From: Ochotona curzoniae
Lineage: Eukaryota; Chordata; Mammalia; Lagomorpha; Ochotonidae
Reading direction: 5' to 3'
Assembly (NCBI RefSeq): GCF_017591425.1
Contig: NW_024467119.1
Coordinates: 78,484,894 to 78,548,893 of the forward strand
DNA: 64,000 nucleotides
The notes under the pieces were generated by a model. That model saw only the letters and a program-made list of their open reading frames with translations, did not search any database and was not told the origin of the DNA. Each line of letters begins with the position of its first letter. Position 1 is the first letter of the stretch. The translations under genes were made by a program, and so were the position numbers. This document shows positions 12,247 through 23,389 of this stretch, piece by piece.

Positions 12247-12585
12247 TTTTTTATTTTAAGATTTATTTATATTTTATTGCAAAGTCAGATATACAGAGAG
12301 GAGGAGAGACAAAGAGGAAGATCTGCCTCATGATTCACTCCCCAAGTGACCACAATGACCAGAGCTGCACTGATCCAAAGCCAGGAGCCATTTAATATTT
12401 ATTTCTGGGTCTCCCGTGCGGGTGCAGGAACCCAAGGCTTTGGACCGTCCTGCACTGCTTTCCCAGGCCACAACCAGGGAACTGGATAGGAAGTGTGGCT
12501 GCCATGATTAGAACCAGTGCCCATATGGGATCCGAGCGCGTTCAAGCAAGGACTTTAGCTGCTAGTATACAGTGCCAGGTCCGGG
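12247..12585 (-). repeat. C-type SINE inside the L1
   Basis: 'aagatttatttatattttatt', 'gcaaagtcagatatacagag', 'cgtcctgcactgctttcccag', 'tgcccatatgggatccgag', head ending in 'ccaggtccggg'. An insertion near 'ccatttaatatttattt' interrupts the copy. It is younger than the L1 it sits in. Confidence 0.92.
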
Positions 12586-12724
12586 AATCCATCTTTGATT
12601 TGGAAGCAGGGATGCATGTTGCATTATATCCCCACATCTGGATATGGTAGTCTCTATTACTCCATCACTATACATTCCCTTAAATGAGAAGCCACAAAAT
12701 AAGGTCAACAATTGGTATGAATTA

Positions 12725-12750
12725 GAACAACAACAACAACGACGACAACA
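12725..12750. repeat. (AAC)n short microsatellite
   Basis: 'acaacaacaacaacaac' followed by GAC variants, inside the L1 3'UTR. Confidence 0.8.
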
Positions 12751-13591
12751 TTACAGCACCATAGAGTCAAAAAACATGCCACTGAGTAACCAAGGCATGG
12801 GTGACAAAAAGAAAACACAAACGTCTCTTGGGTAAAATGATGCCACTGTGCAATCCATGAGCCAGCGATGAATTAAATAAGAGAAAAGAAAGTATTTGGA
12901 ATATATGAAAATGAAATAAAAAACATCAAAACACATGGGATGCAGTCAAAAAAACCAATATGGAATGGGTTATTGAACTTAGAATTTGCATGATGGTTTC
13001 CTTATATTAGAGAGAACATATGATATTTGTCCTTTTGGGATTGACTTATTTCACTGAACATAATAGTCTCTACTTGGGACCATCTAGTTGCAAATAATAT
13101 AATTTCATTTTTTAAATGGCTGAGTAATATTTCATGGAGTAGATGTACCACAATTTCCTTAATCACTCCTCTTTGGATAGGCATCTGGATTGTTTCCATG
13201 TCTTTGCTATTGTAGATTGTGCTGTTGTATATATAGGATTACAGATCCCTTTCTTATATGCAGTTTTAGATTTCTTTTGGATATATTCTTTTCTTTTTGT
13301 TTTTATTCTTTTTACATTTATTCTTTCTATTGTTTTAATACTTATTTCTTTTTATATCTAAAAGAAACATCTTTTTATATCCAAAAGAAATATGGATATA
13401 GTCTTAAAGGCAGGATAGCTGGGTCATATGGCAGGTTTATTTGCAATTCTCTATACACTCCCCATACTGATTTCCTTAGTGGTTGTACTAGCCTACACTC
13501 CCACCAGCAGTGAAGGAGAGTACCTTTCTCCCCCCATCCATGCCAGCAGGTATTGTTAGTAGAGTTCTGAATGTAGGCCAATCTCACCGGT

Positions 13592-13832
13592 CTACTCCAC
13601 TTCTGATTCAGTTCCCTGCTAATGGCCTAGGAAAAGCATCAAAAGATGGACCTAGTATTTAAACCCCTGCAGCCATGTAGCAGATGCAGAGGAAGCTCCT
13701 GGTTCCTGGCTTCTCTCTGGCCCAGCCCTGGCCATTGCAGCCATTTGAAGAACAAACCTGCAAATGGAAGTTCTCTCTCTCACTCTCTGTCTCTTCTGTA
13801 ACTCTTTTAAATAAAATAAGTCCTTGAAAAAT
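13592..13832 (+). repeat. C-type SINE, 5'-truncated
   Basis: Begins in the body ('tctgattcagttccctgct'), continues with 'gaggaagctcctggttcctg', 'gcccagccctggccattgc' and a pyrimidine block, and ends with 'aaataaaataagtccttgaa'. It abuts the truncated 5' edge of the L1. Confidence 0.83.
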
Positions 13833-13955
13833 AGTGGAACCCAAGTTTCCCGTCTAAAAGAGAGGGGGCGCTGCTGGCCAGATGGGATGGCCCCTTTGTA
13901 AGGTAAGAAGTTCCAGGGCTACTGTCACAGGTCCCAAACCCAAGGCTGCTCTTAA
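13833..13955. other. Short unassigned spacer
   Basis: Contains 'gagagggggcgctgctgg' (13861-13878), a partial match to the CTCF core that keeps the AGGGGGCGC part only. Too weak to call. Confidence 0.3.
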
Positions 13956-14105
13956 CCTTGGGACTTTAATCACTTTATTTGTGCTTCAGGTTCTGCACTT
14001 GTGAGAGGAAGATCAAATTCCCCTATCTCACAGGATTATTTGTGGGGATTAAATGAAACAAAGTACCAGAGAACTCCTGTAAACTGTGAATACAAATCGA
14101 AGGTG
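13956..14105 (+). repeat. MIR fragment
   Basis: 'tctgcacttgtgagagga' and 'ctcacaggattatttgtgggg attaaatga' follow the MIR core consensus (…cctcataggg ttgttgtgag gattaaatga…). This is an ancient mammal-wide SINE remnant. Confidence 0.7.
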
Positions 14106-15203
14106 GTATAAGTCTGAACCAAACTGGTCCCAGGCACAAATAAAATCTAGTGTTCGGCAGCACCACCTGTTATCCCAGATGCTCTTCGACGGATGTGTTC
14201 CTGTGTTGAGACTGGCTACATCAGTACTCCCTACTCCATAGACAGGCCTCAGCCATCCCTCATTGCTGCTAACCTGCAGAGCATCAGACACCTGTACACT
14301 TTGAATAAATGTTTGCTGAGTGAATGTAGGATGGGAAGCAAGGAGAAGCTAGAACTTAAGGAAGAGGGGAGAGGAAGGAGAGTAGATTAGCTGCTTGGAG
14401 AGATTTACAAGACAGAGAGAAAAAAATAGAGACACTTGTGCTAACTAGAGTACACCTTTCCAAGTTTCCTGAAAAGGGGCCAGCTTTGGAGATGGGGGAC
14501 AGACTAAAGAAGGGTGAGTGCTCTTGGTCCAGGCCGACTTGTCTCAGCAGTTGCCTCTCTTTGGGATTCCCTCATTAAGTCACTTGGGTAGCAATGTACT
14601 AAGGCCACCTACATTTGGGAGTTTTCCAAGAGATGCATGCCCCAATCTCAGCCACGCCCCCAATACAACGACACTGATAGAGGCAAAACACAAAGGGATA
14701 CTTCCTCCCAGTCCTTCAAAGCAAGCAAAACACATCTCCAGTGTGAAAATTCTGCTTCATTCATGCTGTGTACTGTAAAAGGTGCTCAAGTGACACCAAA
14801 AGAATTGTACCCTGAGCCCATCTCAAGCAGGGCGCATAGGGCTCTTTCCCCTTGTGGTGGAGTCCATGCAGGAGAGAGCTGAAGTGTAGGGAGAGTGGGA
14901 AGGATGATATTTAGGGGTTTGGGAGCACTGAGGGGTAAATGGGACATACAGCCCCTGCACTAGACCAGCCTGGCATGCCACCTCTTTTACCACAGTTCCA
15001 GCTTCAGTCCTGGCCTGTGGGTGCCCAGCGGTGTATTGGCCAAGAACCAGGGACCCCTCTCTACCCCCCAGCATGCTGGGAAATCATAAGACACCCAGCA
15101 GGGCTGTCTGGGGCCAAGAAAATGGGAAACTATTGCTTTGGAATCCAAAACTGGGGTTGTTTTCTTTCCCTCCCTCCTTCCTTCTTGTCTTTTTAATTTG
15201 TAC
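14106..15203. other. Mostly unassigned; L2/MIR-like tail at 14280-14330
   Basis: 'tttgaataaatgtttgctgagtgaatg' at about 14298-14326 is the characteristic 3' end shared by MIR and L2. The rest, including the frames at 14518-14882, shows no gene or family that I recognise. Confidence 0.5.
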
Positions 15204-15502
15204 GTTTTAAAATTTTCATTTAATTTGAAAAGCAGAAAGAAAAAGAGAAACAAAGAAATATCTTTCCTCCACTAATTCCCTCCTCCTATGCCAACAACAG
15301 CTAGGGCTGGGTGGAGCGGGCTGGAGCCAGGAGTCTAGAACACGGTCAGCATCTCCCACATGTGTGGCAGGAACCCTTTGACGTCATCACCTGCAGCCTC
15401 CTGGGGTGAAGTAGAGGCACCGGGACTCGATCCCTAGCACTCCAATCCGGAATATGAGTTTCCCAAGAAGCGATGAAACTACTAGACCAACTGCCCCTCC
15501 TC
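15204..15502 (-). repeat. C-type SINE, antisense
   Basis: 'tttcatttaatttgaaaagc', 'caacaacagctagggctggg', 'ggagccaggagtctagaac', 'cgggactcgatccctagcactc' (a relatively CpG-rich head) and 'gaaactactagaccaactgcc'. Full length but diverged. Confidence 0.85.
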
Positions 15503-18165
15503 CTTCTTTCTTTTCCAGGGCAATATCCCTCCATGGTCAACTGGTCACCTCTCAACTGGAACGCGATCTGATTATCAGTGTTACCTAAGGCCCAGGAGGA
15601 AGAGATCAGAGGAGAGGATTCTGACTGCTTACACAGGTTGACAACAGTGAGTCGACTGCAGTTGAGAGGATGCTTCTGAGCTGGCTGGGGGTGTCCCTTG
15701 GCTGCCAGAGGCCACTCTGGACAGTTTGTGACCCCGCTTTCTCTACGTGCTAAGCTTCCCCTCCTTTCCCCAGCAACAAACCTGTGCAGGCTGCCTGACG
15801 CTTGAGTGAGGTTTTGTCCCAGTTGCAGCCCAGCCCCTTCCAGCTTTGCCCTTGGACTTGATCCAGGCCCTGCCTCCCTCCAACCCCCCGCACTTTCTAT
15901 TCCACCGTCAGAACCAAAGCAAGCTGCTTCATCTCTCGCATGCATAGGGTTTCTGCACAAAGGGGCTTGTGTGTGCGGCACCCTCAGTGCTGTCCCTGGG
16001 TCCCCAGAACGTCTGGCTGCAAAGTCAGCAGGGGCCAGATGCATGCGATGGAATACAGATCGGCTCTCGAGTTTTTGGGGCTGTGCCCACCATGTGGCCA
16101 GGCCTGGCTCTGACAGTGCAATGTCCGACTGCCAACAGCTCACAGGCCTTTTGGTTGCGTGGCCAACATCCTGTTTGGGGATGTGACAAGAGTCCTGGTT
16201 GTCTTTGCATCACAAACCCTGGGTTAGGTGCAGCCGCTTAGCCATGGTTACGTCTGGACCATTGACTGTCAGTCCCTGGAGTGACCCAGAGCTCCTGGGG
16301 AGCCCCCTGTTAGCTGCTCAGCAGCAGCAGCCTCAGGCCCCCCAGTTGTGGCTTTGTTCTTCCTGGAGAGATGCCCTTGTCTCTTGCGGGAGGTTGTTCT
16401 GAAAAAGAGTGAAAACACTTAACCAGTTCCTGAAAAAAAATTAGAGAAGACCAATGGCCTCTGCCTTTATTTCCTAAATAGCGACTAGTCCCCTAAGGGT
16501 AATGAATGGCATTCATGTGGGATCAGGCAGCTGAAATGCATCCTAAATTCTTGCCCAGTGAATGCCTTTGATGAAGTGACTTATAAAGTGGCACAGCACT
16601 GAAAGGCTTTTCACCTGCACCTCATACTCAGCAGAACAGCCAGCCAGCCAAGCTAGTCCCTGTGCCATTATGTCTGTGTGCATGCCCGACACTGTCATCC
16701 TCATACCCACCTGTCTCTACACCTACTCCCTGTCCTCCAGGCTCCTCCTGCCCCCTTGCCCTGTGTCCTTCCACAGTGTGGGTCTCTTCCAACCCCTTGG
16801 CACCCCTCAACCAAATCCTAGCCTGGGAGTCCTGACTATCCTCCACTTTGCTGCATCTATGAAATCAGGCATGTCTGGGTAGAGAGCATACACCTGCAAA
16901 GGCCAGGCCGTGACAAGTTCATGGTCCCTAGACTCCTCTGAGTGCTTAGTGCTGCTCGTCTCCGCATCACCCATCTTCAGAGAGCTCATTTCACCTGACG
17001 CGTTCAGCAGAGAAACTCATCTCCATGGTCACAGCCATCAGCTACAGGCACCACTGACTTTCCCTCCCTCTTCTTCAAACCCCTGTGCCCCTGCCCACCC
17101 TCCCCTTTGTGCCCATCTTTTCTTAAAGCTTCCTGAGACATTGGCAGTGACCCCTCTGTTTAAGAATTTCTCTCTCCCTATGAATATACTCTCTACAGCC
17201 TTGTGTCTCCCTCTAGTCACGGCTCAACCGCCCCCTCCTGCTCTCCTGCAAGCACCTGCGCAGCCATTTACCCCTCAGCCATCTGGAGCCTGACCTCTCC
17301 CACCCCCTAGTCACGTCATTGCCTCACCACACTACCAGAGCTTCTATTCCAAAACCGACCCCTAGCCTGCCTGAGAACACCCCAGGTAGGGCAGCTCCAG
17401 GCCAGTCCTTACCTGGGCTTTCTGCTGCCCTAGCTCCTTGGATGTTTCCTGATCACCCAACTCCCCTTCACTGTGTTTTCCATGCTCCATGGTGTGCCTG
17501 AACTGCTCCTTCCCCACCTTCCCGCTCTCCCCAGTCACCATCACCAGCTGTGTACGTGTCATTGTTTCCAGGCTTCTGTTCTGATCCGTGCTTGTCTTGC
17601 TCCCAACACACACTCCCTGCTAAAGCTCAAACTCTCACCAGGGACGCGCAACAAATTTTCTGAGTTCCTTGCCTCCGGCTTCCCCTAGAGGCACCACTAG
17701 GCGCTCCTGCACAGGCAATGGGATGCTCACAATCTACCTACTCAGGCAGCCCTCTCCACCTGTGCCCCTCTCTGTAGACACATAGCTCTCCTGGCAGGGT
17801 GGAGGTGTGAGTGCTTCATGCTCTTCCTGTCCAGCATGATGTCCTCCGGAAGCTCTCTGCCTGCTATCCTCACACCATTCTCTTGCCAAGTGCAAGGCAA
17901 CAGCCTCCCGGATGTCAGCTCTGTTTGCAGCCTGTGCTGTCTCCCACCTCTGAGCCCAATTCCAAGAGCATCCCCTCTGAAAGGAAAAAGCCGACCTAAC
18001 AAGTCCCTTCCCTTGTGCCACTCGAATCCAGACTCACAGCAGAAGTGCATGTCCTTCTCAGTAGCCTTGAGCTTTCTGCTCCTGCAGCACCAAGTCGCCC
18101 ACACAGCTTCTTGTTTTCCCCACAGTCCAAGTGCCCTGTCCTCCTCCTTCTCTCTGCCCACTCAC
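15503..18165. other. Pyrimidine-rich unassigned block, perhaps partly old L2
   Basis: From 16640 to 18150 the plus strand is rich in C/T. Phrases such as 'ctgctctcctgcaagcacctg' and 'ttccagg cttctgttctgatcc' have the flavour of old L2 sequence, but I cannot align it convincingly. The 265-codon minus-strand frame at 15346-16143 extends through the adjacent SINE and matches no family, so I do not call it a gene. GC-rich patches at 15900-16200 contain few CpGs. Confidence 0.35.
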
Positions 18166-18494
18166 TTTTTAAAAAATCATACTTATTATTCATTTAAAAG
18201 GCAGAGCAACAGAGAGAAAAAGGAGAGAGAGATGTCTACCATTTCCTGCTTTACTCTTCCAATACCCTCATCAGTCAGGACTGGACCAAGCTGAAGCTAA
18301 GAGCCTGGAGCTTAGCCGGATCTCTCATGTTTTTGGCAAGGCAGTCAGTTACCTGGGACACCACCTGCTGCTTTTCCAGGCTCATGGGTAGGAAGCCGGA
18401 TCAGAAGAGGAGCATCTGGAACTTAAACTATTACTCTGATTAGGATGCCAGAGTTGAAAACTGGCTTACAATCTGTGCTATAACATCTGCCCCT
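18166..18494 (-). repeat. C-type SINE, antisense
   Basis: 'ttattattcatttaaaaggc agagcaacagagag', 'cactggaccaagctgaagc'-type body, 'cacctgctgcttttccagg', 'ggaagccggatcagaagagg' and 'cttacaatctgtgctataac'. Ends 'atctgcccc'. Confidence 0.88.
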
Positions 18495-18589
18495 TGGCTG
18501 ACTTTCGCTCATCCTTTAACACTTAATCTCTTTTCATTTCTTTCCTGCAACCATTTTGGAAAAGTTCCTCTAATGTTCTGAATCTAGCT

Positions 18590-18950
18590 CATAGTTCAAA
18601 GGTTGGATTCCGTCCTCCAAAGTGATACGTTGAAGTCCTAACCCCAGAATCTTAGAATGGGATCTCATTTGGCAATAGGCAGATATAATCAGTTAAGGTG
18701 GGGGTTATAACACAGTAGAATTCACATTAATCTAGTATACCAGCTGGGTACTGATTCGTACTCAGGGCAGCACCGCATGAAGATGGGCAACGAGGCATCA
18801 GCATGTCAAGGAGCACGGAAGCTAGAGGAAGGGCCTGAAACAGGTCCTGCATTTGCAACCTCCCAAGAAACCGAGCCTGCGGATCTTGAGTTCTCAGCCT
18901 CCAGACGTGGGAGATAGAACACTTCTATTTAAACTACTAGTTCATGGTCT
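18590..18950 (+). repeat. Ancient dispersed mammalian repeat, family name not assigned
   Basis: 'gaagtcctaaccccagaatc', 'ggatctcatttggcaatagg', 'cctgaaacaggtcctgcattt', 'gatcttgagttctcagcctcc' and 'cgtgggagatagaacacttc' follow in order a common mammal-wide repeat, whose members end with a 'cagcctccagaactgtgaga' motif. I recognise the pattern but not its family name with certainty. Confidence 0.6.
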
Positions 18951-18954
18951 GGGA

Positions 18955-19335
18955 AACAAATCCATTCCTGTGTCAGCCAGCTTTGTGTCACCACAGCTAC
19001 ACTGTCTGAAAGAAGCTGATTTATGCAGGAACCGATTAAGCTCACGATTTTGCACGTTCACAGTCCGTGATTGGGCGGCCTCATTGGTCTGGGTGTGACG
19101 AGGGTGATGGAGGCTGGACTGTGTGCAGAGGCAGGGATCACATGGGAGCCAGGAAGCCGAGAGACAGGGAGCACACAGATATTCAGTGATCTCTCCGTAC
19201 AGGCACCACGATTTGATCCCAGGGGTTCCACTCAGTCTAATCCAATCTCACACTTTCCAAAGCCCCAAAACTGGATTCCATTCCACCTTTTATTCATTGA
19301 TGTAAGACACCAAGATGAAACTGCTAATACATGCA
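18955..19335. repeat. Second ancient dispersed repeat
   Basis: 'gtcagccagctttgtgtcacc', 'ctcacgattttgcacgttcac' and 'gtccgtgattgggcggcctc' resemble a widespread repeat that usually reads 'gctcacagtttcagaggtttc' and 'cagtccatggtc'. It lies directly beside the repeat at 18590. The family is not named. Confidence 0.5.
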
Positions 19336-19439
19336 CTTTGGGGACATCCAAGCTGTTGTCCAAGAAACAGCACCCTAGCACTGTACGAGTGTACTGTGCT
19401 GCAATTACTGTCTGTGGACTGTAATTGCCACTCCCCACT

Positions 19440-19558
19440 GTGGACTTTCTAAGGGCAGTAAAGATGTCTTATTCATCCTGGTATTCCTTATGAGGAAGAA
19501 GCAGGGTGTAGAACATAAAGACTTAAGAAATGTTTGATGAATGATGAATAAATTTATG
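19440..19558 (+). repeat. L2/MIR 3' end
   Basis: 'ctaagggcagtaaagatgtcttattcatcctgg' region (19450-19482), then 'agaaatgtttgatgaatgatg' (19527-19547). This is the standard 'gggcagggactgtgtcttattcatc … aataaatgtttgttgaatg' ending. Confidence 0.72.
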
Positions 19559-19559
19559 A

Positions 19560-20519
19560 AATCTCAGCATCTCAAGAAAGTCAGACAAGCCAGACACTGA
19601 ATGGATAATTACTGCTCCCAAGTCTCCAAATGTCTGTTTCCCTTCTGCATTACTATTGAATCTGCCCATATCTTCCTGTTCCTTATGGGTGGGTATGCTG
19701 GCTTTTGCTTAGTTCTCCTTCAAGAGGAGTTACCCGTTTCTGTTCATCCTACAACTACAGGTGCTTTCGGGCAGCTCTGACTTGGGTTCTCAGCTCCCCT
19801 CAGAACCTAGGGAGGGTTAAGACATATCCCTGCTGCTAGTCCAAAGGGCCACATTCCTTGTTGTTCTTTAATTCTGCCCACACCTCTCCAAATAGCTCCT
19901 CTACTCGGTGCGGGTGAGCCATCTGTTTCCTGCTTAGACCCTGACAAATACCACTGGTAGGCAGGTGGGTGGGGACAGAGCTGATAACCAACGTTCAAAA
20001 ATAATCATTTGATTTTTTTTCTTTCAAAAAATATCTTTTAAATCCCATCGCTTAATTCCCTCTCAGTTCTGTTTTCAAAGCATCACATACCTAGCATTTT
20101 TACATAAAGCCTGCTATTTGACCCATGCATTTGCTATGCATTTGACTAAACATAGAAAATGTTCCATTTAATTTGACGTTTTTCTCAAACACTGGTGTTG
20201 TGTGAGGCGTGGTGATGGCTGTTTAGAATCTAAAGAGCCAAAGATTCTGTTTCTATTGGAAAGGATCGGCTAGAAGGGGGAGACAGAAACAGAGCAGGGG
20301 GCTCTAGAGCACAAAGGAGGGCACTGTGCCTGGCACTGAGTCGGGACCCACATCCACAGGAACACTGGAGGGAGGCTGGCCCTTCTCCCACTCAGATATC
20401 TTTGATAGCTGCACGAGATCTTGTATTTCATCTGGTTTTCACATCAGTCGGCTTTCCACGAGGGAGCATAGACCATGAAGTAGGGAAAGCCTTTGATAAA
20501 GGTAGGGGTAACTGCTTGT
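19560..20519. other. Unassigned non-coding sequence
   Basis: AT-rich and unique-looking, with a T-run near 20011-20020. No gene, repeat family or RNA was recognised. Confidence 0.45.
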
Positions 20520-20767
20520 CTATATACAAACAATTAACTTGGACCCCAACCCAACATCATTTATGGTAACAGATTCAAAATGAATCAATAACCCAAGTGT
20601 AAGAGCAAAATTATAAAACTCTTAGAAGAAAACAAAGGCATAAATCTTTGTGATTTGCATTAGGCAAGAGTTTCTTCAATATGAAACCGAATGAGCAAGT
20701 TACAGGACTAAAATAAGTAAATTGGACAATAGAAAGGTTAAAAATGTTTGAACATCAAAAGAGTGAA

Positions 20768-21057
20768 AAATAGGCATCCCACATAGGCACCAGTTCTGGT
20801 CCTGGTTGTACTACTTCCGATCCAGCTCTCTGCCTATGGCCTGGGAAAGCAACAAAAAATGACTTGAGTCCTTGGGCCCCTGCACTGATGTGAGGGAGCC
20901 TGGAGGAAGCTCCTGGCTCCCAACCTTGGATCAGCTCACTTCTGGCAGTTGTACTATTTGGGGAGTGAGCCAGTGGATGGAAGACCCCTGGCTTCCTTCT
21001 TTCTTTGTTAAAAAAAAAAAAATCTGCCTTTCAAATAAAAATAAATATTTTTTTAAA
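20768..21057 (+). repeat. C-type SINE inside the L1
   Basis: 'ggcatcccacataggcacc', 'ccgatccagctctctgccta', 'tggcctgggaaagcaac', 'tttggggagtgagccagtgga' and the tail 'aaataaaaataaatat'. The A-run at 21009-21020 lies within the pyrimidine block and looks like later expansion. Confidence 0.88.
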
Positions 21058-21261
21058 TGAGTAAGAAAATAACTCACATGATGAGAGAAAATATTTGTAA
21101 GTCACACACTTCACAAACTTGGTAAAAGATTGATAGAATACATGGAGAATTCCCCCAACTTACCAGCAATAACAAAAGATAGACAACCCAGTGAAAAATG
21201 AGCAAAGCACTTGAATAGGGCTTCTTCAAAGAAAATAGACAGAAGCAAATGTGACTTCAGG

Positions 21262-21500
21262 TACGATCTATCCTAGAAAATGTTTCATGCATGGATGAGA
21301 CAAATGTGCATTTACATAGCTGCTGAAGAAAATGCTCTGTAGATGCCTGTCAGGCCCATTTGCTCTGTGGGTCTTGGTTGTTTTTCTGTTCTGTCCTGAT
21401 GATCTGTCCACTGAATGACAATGACATGTCCAAATCCCCCACTATTATTGTATTTGAGGTTATCACTTTGGACCTAATGATACTTGCTTTATAGATTTAG
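21262..21500 (-). mobile_element. L1 ORF2 fragment, antisense, nested
   Basis: 'gctctgtagatgcctgtcagg', 'tgatgatctgtccactgaatg', 'cccccactattattgtattt' and 'atgatacttgctttatagat' match, on the minus strand, the middle of L1 ORF2 downstream of the reverse transcriptase core. Orientation is opposite to the flanking L1 3'UTR, so it is a later insertion or an inversion product. Confidence 0.72.
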
Positions 21501-22074
21501 GGGATCATGGAATATTAGTCATGTAAAGAGTGAAGTGGTCACAGATTCAACAGCATGGATCAACTTTGTAAATATTATGCTCAGTGAAAGACAGTCAGAA
21601 CAGTCCACATACAATATGACTTCACGAAGAAGCAATGTGCAGAACAAATCAAAAGAATGAAAATCGGTCTAAGGGTTCCTGGGAACTGAGATGGGGAGCA
21701 GAATGAGGAGTGACTGTCAATGGCATGAATTTCCTTTTGGGGTATTGAAGATGTTCTGTGACTAGTGGTGACTATCACATAATTATGTAAAAATACTGAA
21801 AACTACTGATTCATACACTTGAAAAGGCAAATTTTATGACACGTGAATTATATCCAAGATTTTGCAAATTAGTTAATTTTTTAAAAATTACTTGAGGATT
21901 CGGGATCTGTACCTAAAACAAGTCCCCAAGGTGATTCTTAGGCAAAAATGTTGGCATATTTGAAGACCACAACCATAACCCAACTTATTTGTTTCACTTT
22001 ATAACTCCTAAAAACATGGAGAATTTCAAATCTGCTTTAAAATGACACTGAACAAAGCAAACGCAAAGGGACAG

Positions 22075-22345
22075 TTCAGGATATAGGAAGTGAGCATTCA
22101 TTGAACAAGTGTTCAGTTGCTGCCTGCTATGAGAGAGGCAGCACGTAGCCCAATGGACCCAGTAGGCTAACCAGGAACCTTACCATAAAGGAGTTTACAA
22201 TCCAGGAGAGATACACAAACTGTCACAGTACATAGAGAGCCAAGAAGTGTACAGAGCAAAGCTACACCAATAAGGAGCCCCAAAATCAGTCCCTAGGGGC
22301 CAAAGGATGAGGCAACATCTAAGCTGAGGTTCCAGATGCGGACAA
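22075..22345 (+). repeat. L2 fragment
   Basis: 'gagcattcattgaacaagtg', 'ccataaaggagtttacaatcc' and 'aggagagatacacaaactgtc' follow the L2 consensus ('gctcatggagcttacagtct…'). An ancient LINE remnant with no coding content. Confidence 0.68.
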
Positions 22346-22574
22346 CTAGAAAGATGGAAGATAGAGTGCAAGAGGAAGACAGACAGAAGTCTAATTCTTA
22401 AGGACGGGAGACAAGAGAGGATGCAGAGAGTTACATTTAATCATGCAATGAGGATTCACTGGGGAATTTGGGAAAGTAGCATCCGGGATGAGTGTTACTT
22501 TGGAAACAGATTAAACCATTTGGGATGCCTGACACCAGAGGACCTCCTGAAATCAAGTCTTGCTTTTGCTTCCA
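22346..22574. other. Possible continuation of L2; otherwise unassigned
   Basis: 'gaagacagacagaagtctaa' and 'atgcagagagttac' could be further L2, but alignment fades here. Confidence 0.3.
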
Positions 22575-22829
22575 ATTCAGCCTCCTGTGGATGCACACCC
22601 GGATAGGCAGTAAAAGACTGCTCAAGTGCTTGGTCACTCTCATCCATGTGGGAGACCTGGATTCAGTTGCTGGTTCCCGGCTTCAGTCTGGTCCAACCAG
22701 GCTGTTACAGGTATTATGGAAGTCTACGAACAGATGGAAGAGCTTTCTCTTGTCACTCTCTCTTTTTCTGTCTTCCACTTTGCCCTTTACATAAACATTA
22801 GTATGTTTTTTAAAAAAAAAAAAAAAAGG
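22575..22829 (+). repeat. C-type SINE, partial
   Basis: The middle and 3' half are clear: 'catgtgggagacctggattc', 'cggcttcagtctggtccaacc', 'gaacagatggaagagctttct', a pyrimidine block, and an A-run at 22813-22827. The head is hard to trace. Confidence 0.8.
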
Positions 22830-23374
22830 ATTCCATTCCTGGATTCGGAAGGATGAGAAACTGAGATAGAGGAACCCAGACAGATGTGAGGCTTGTGGCG
22901 AGACCTCCTCTAAATCACTGAAACTAAGGCAGAAGCAGGGGTAGGAGGTGAGAGATCGAACCTGGACCCTTTTAGGAAGGAGAGCAGATGGTGCCTGGTA
23001 CTGGCTGCATGTATTGTGGGGTACTGAGCAACAATCTTGACCCTCTACCCACTAGACACTGGCAGCACCTCCCCAGGTGTGAAAAGCAGAAGAGAACCAC
23101 TCTTCTAGTTGACCAAATCCTGCAGTGTGGGTCACATTTCCTGTAAGGCAAACCTTCTACGCGAGGTGCACTAGAAGGCTAGATGGTGGTGAGTGGGGAC
23201 TCCACTGGGCTTATAAGATCTGCTCATGGAATGATTTGCATGCTCTTTTGCTAGTAGATGCCTCTGTGAGGCAGAAGCTGGTCTGAGATGTACTGTGACT
23301 GTGGGGTTGTTAGAGAGGAAACCCTTAGCCCTTACTTCCCTCTAACAATTAGCTAGCAAGTAGATTATGATTGT
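22830..23374. other. Unassigned non-coding sequence
   Basis: About 545 bases with no recognisable repeat or gene. The 15-bp target site of the next SINE closes it on the right. Confidence 0.45.
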
Positions 23375-23389
23375 AAACAAACAACCTTG

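Larger units (their letters stand above)
11985..13590 (-). mobile_element. L1 3' end, antisense, with a nested SINE
   Basis: From left to right: T-rich 3' terminus, 'tacaatttcatagagtctgg' region, 3'UTR, then 'ggctgagtaatatttcatgg' (13120-13140) and 'ttgctattgtagattgtgctg' (13204-13225). The minus-strand frame 13375-13587 then reads the ORF2 C-terminus, including GTLLHCWWEC and NLPYDPAILPL. A family member normally continues into the reverse transcriptase; this copy is 5'-truncated at about 13590. A T-rich low-complexity insertion lies at 13289-13360, and a SINE splits the 3'UTR at 12247-12585. Confidence 0.85.
20520..21900 (+). mobile_element. Old L1: ORF2 end plus 3'UTR, interrupted twice
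   Basis: 20520-20765 and 21058-21260 carry decayed ORF2 near the end ('attataaaactcttagaaga', 'gagagaaaatatttgtaag', 'gaaaaatgagcaaagcac'). 21500-21900 is L1 3'UTR: 'atggatcaactttgtaaat', 'cctgggaactgagatgggga', 'atacacttgaaaaggcaaat', 'gacacgtgaattatatcc'. A SINE at 20768-21057 and an antisense L1 piece at 21262-21500 break it. It is non-functional, with no surviving frame. Confidence 0.78.

Noticed and set aside
13861..13878. Third CTCF site (gagagggggcgctgctgg)
   Set aside because: Only the AGGGGGCGC block matches; the upstream half of the core is absent.
15346..16143. 265-codon minus-strand open frame, the longest in the window
   Set aside because: It runs through an antisense SINE at its 3' end, has no recognisable domain, and overlaps open frames on the other strand in GC-rich DNA. 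Chance is the simpler explanation.
17407..17613. Minus-strand exon with donor-like gcccag|gtaagga
   Set aside because: It sits in pyrimidine-biased, probably repeat-derived sequence. The encoded peptide resembles no known family and lacks a supported acceptor.
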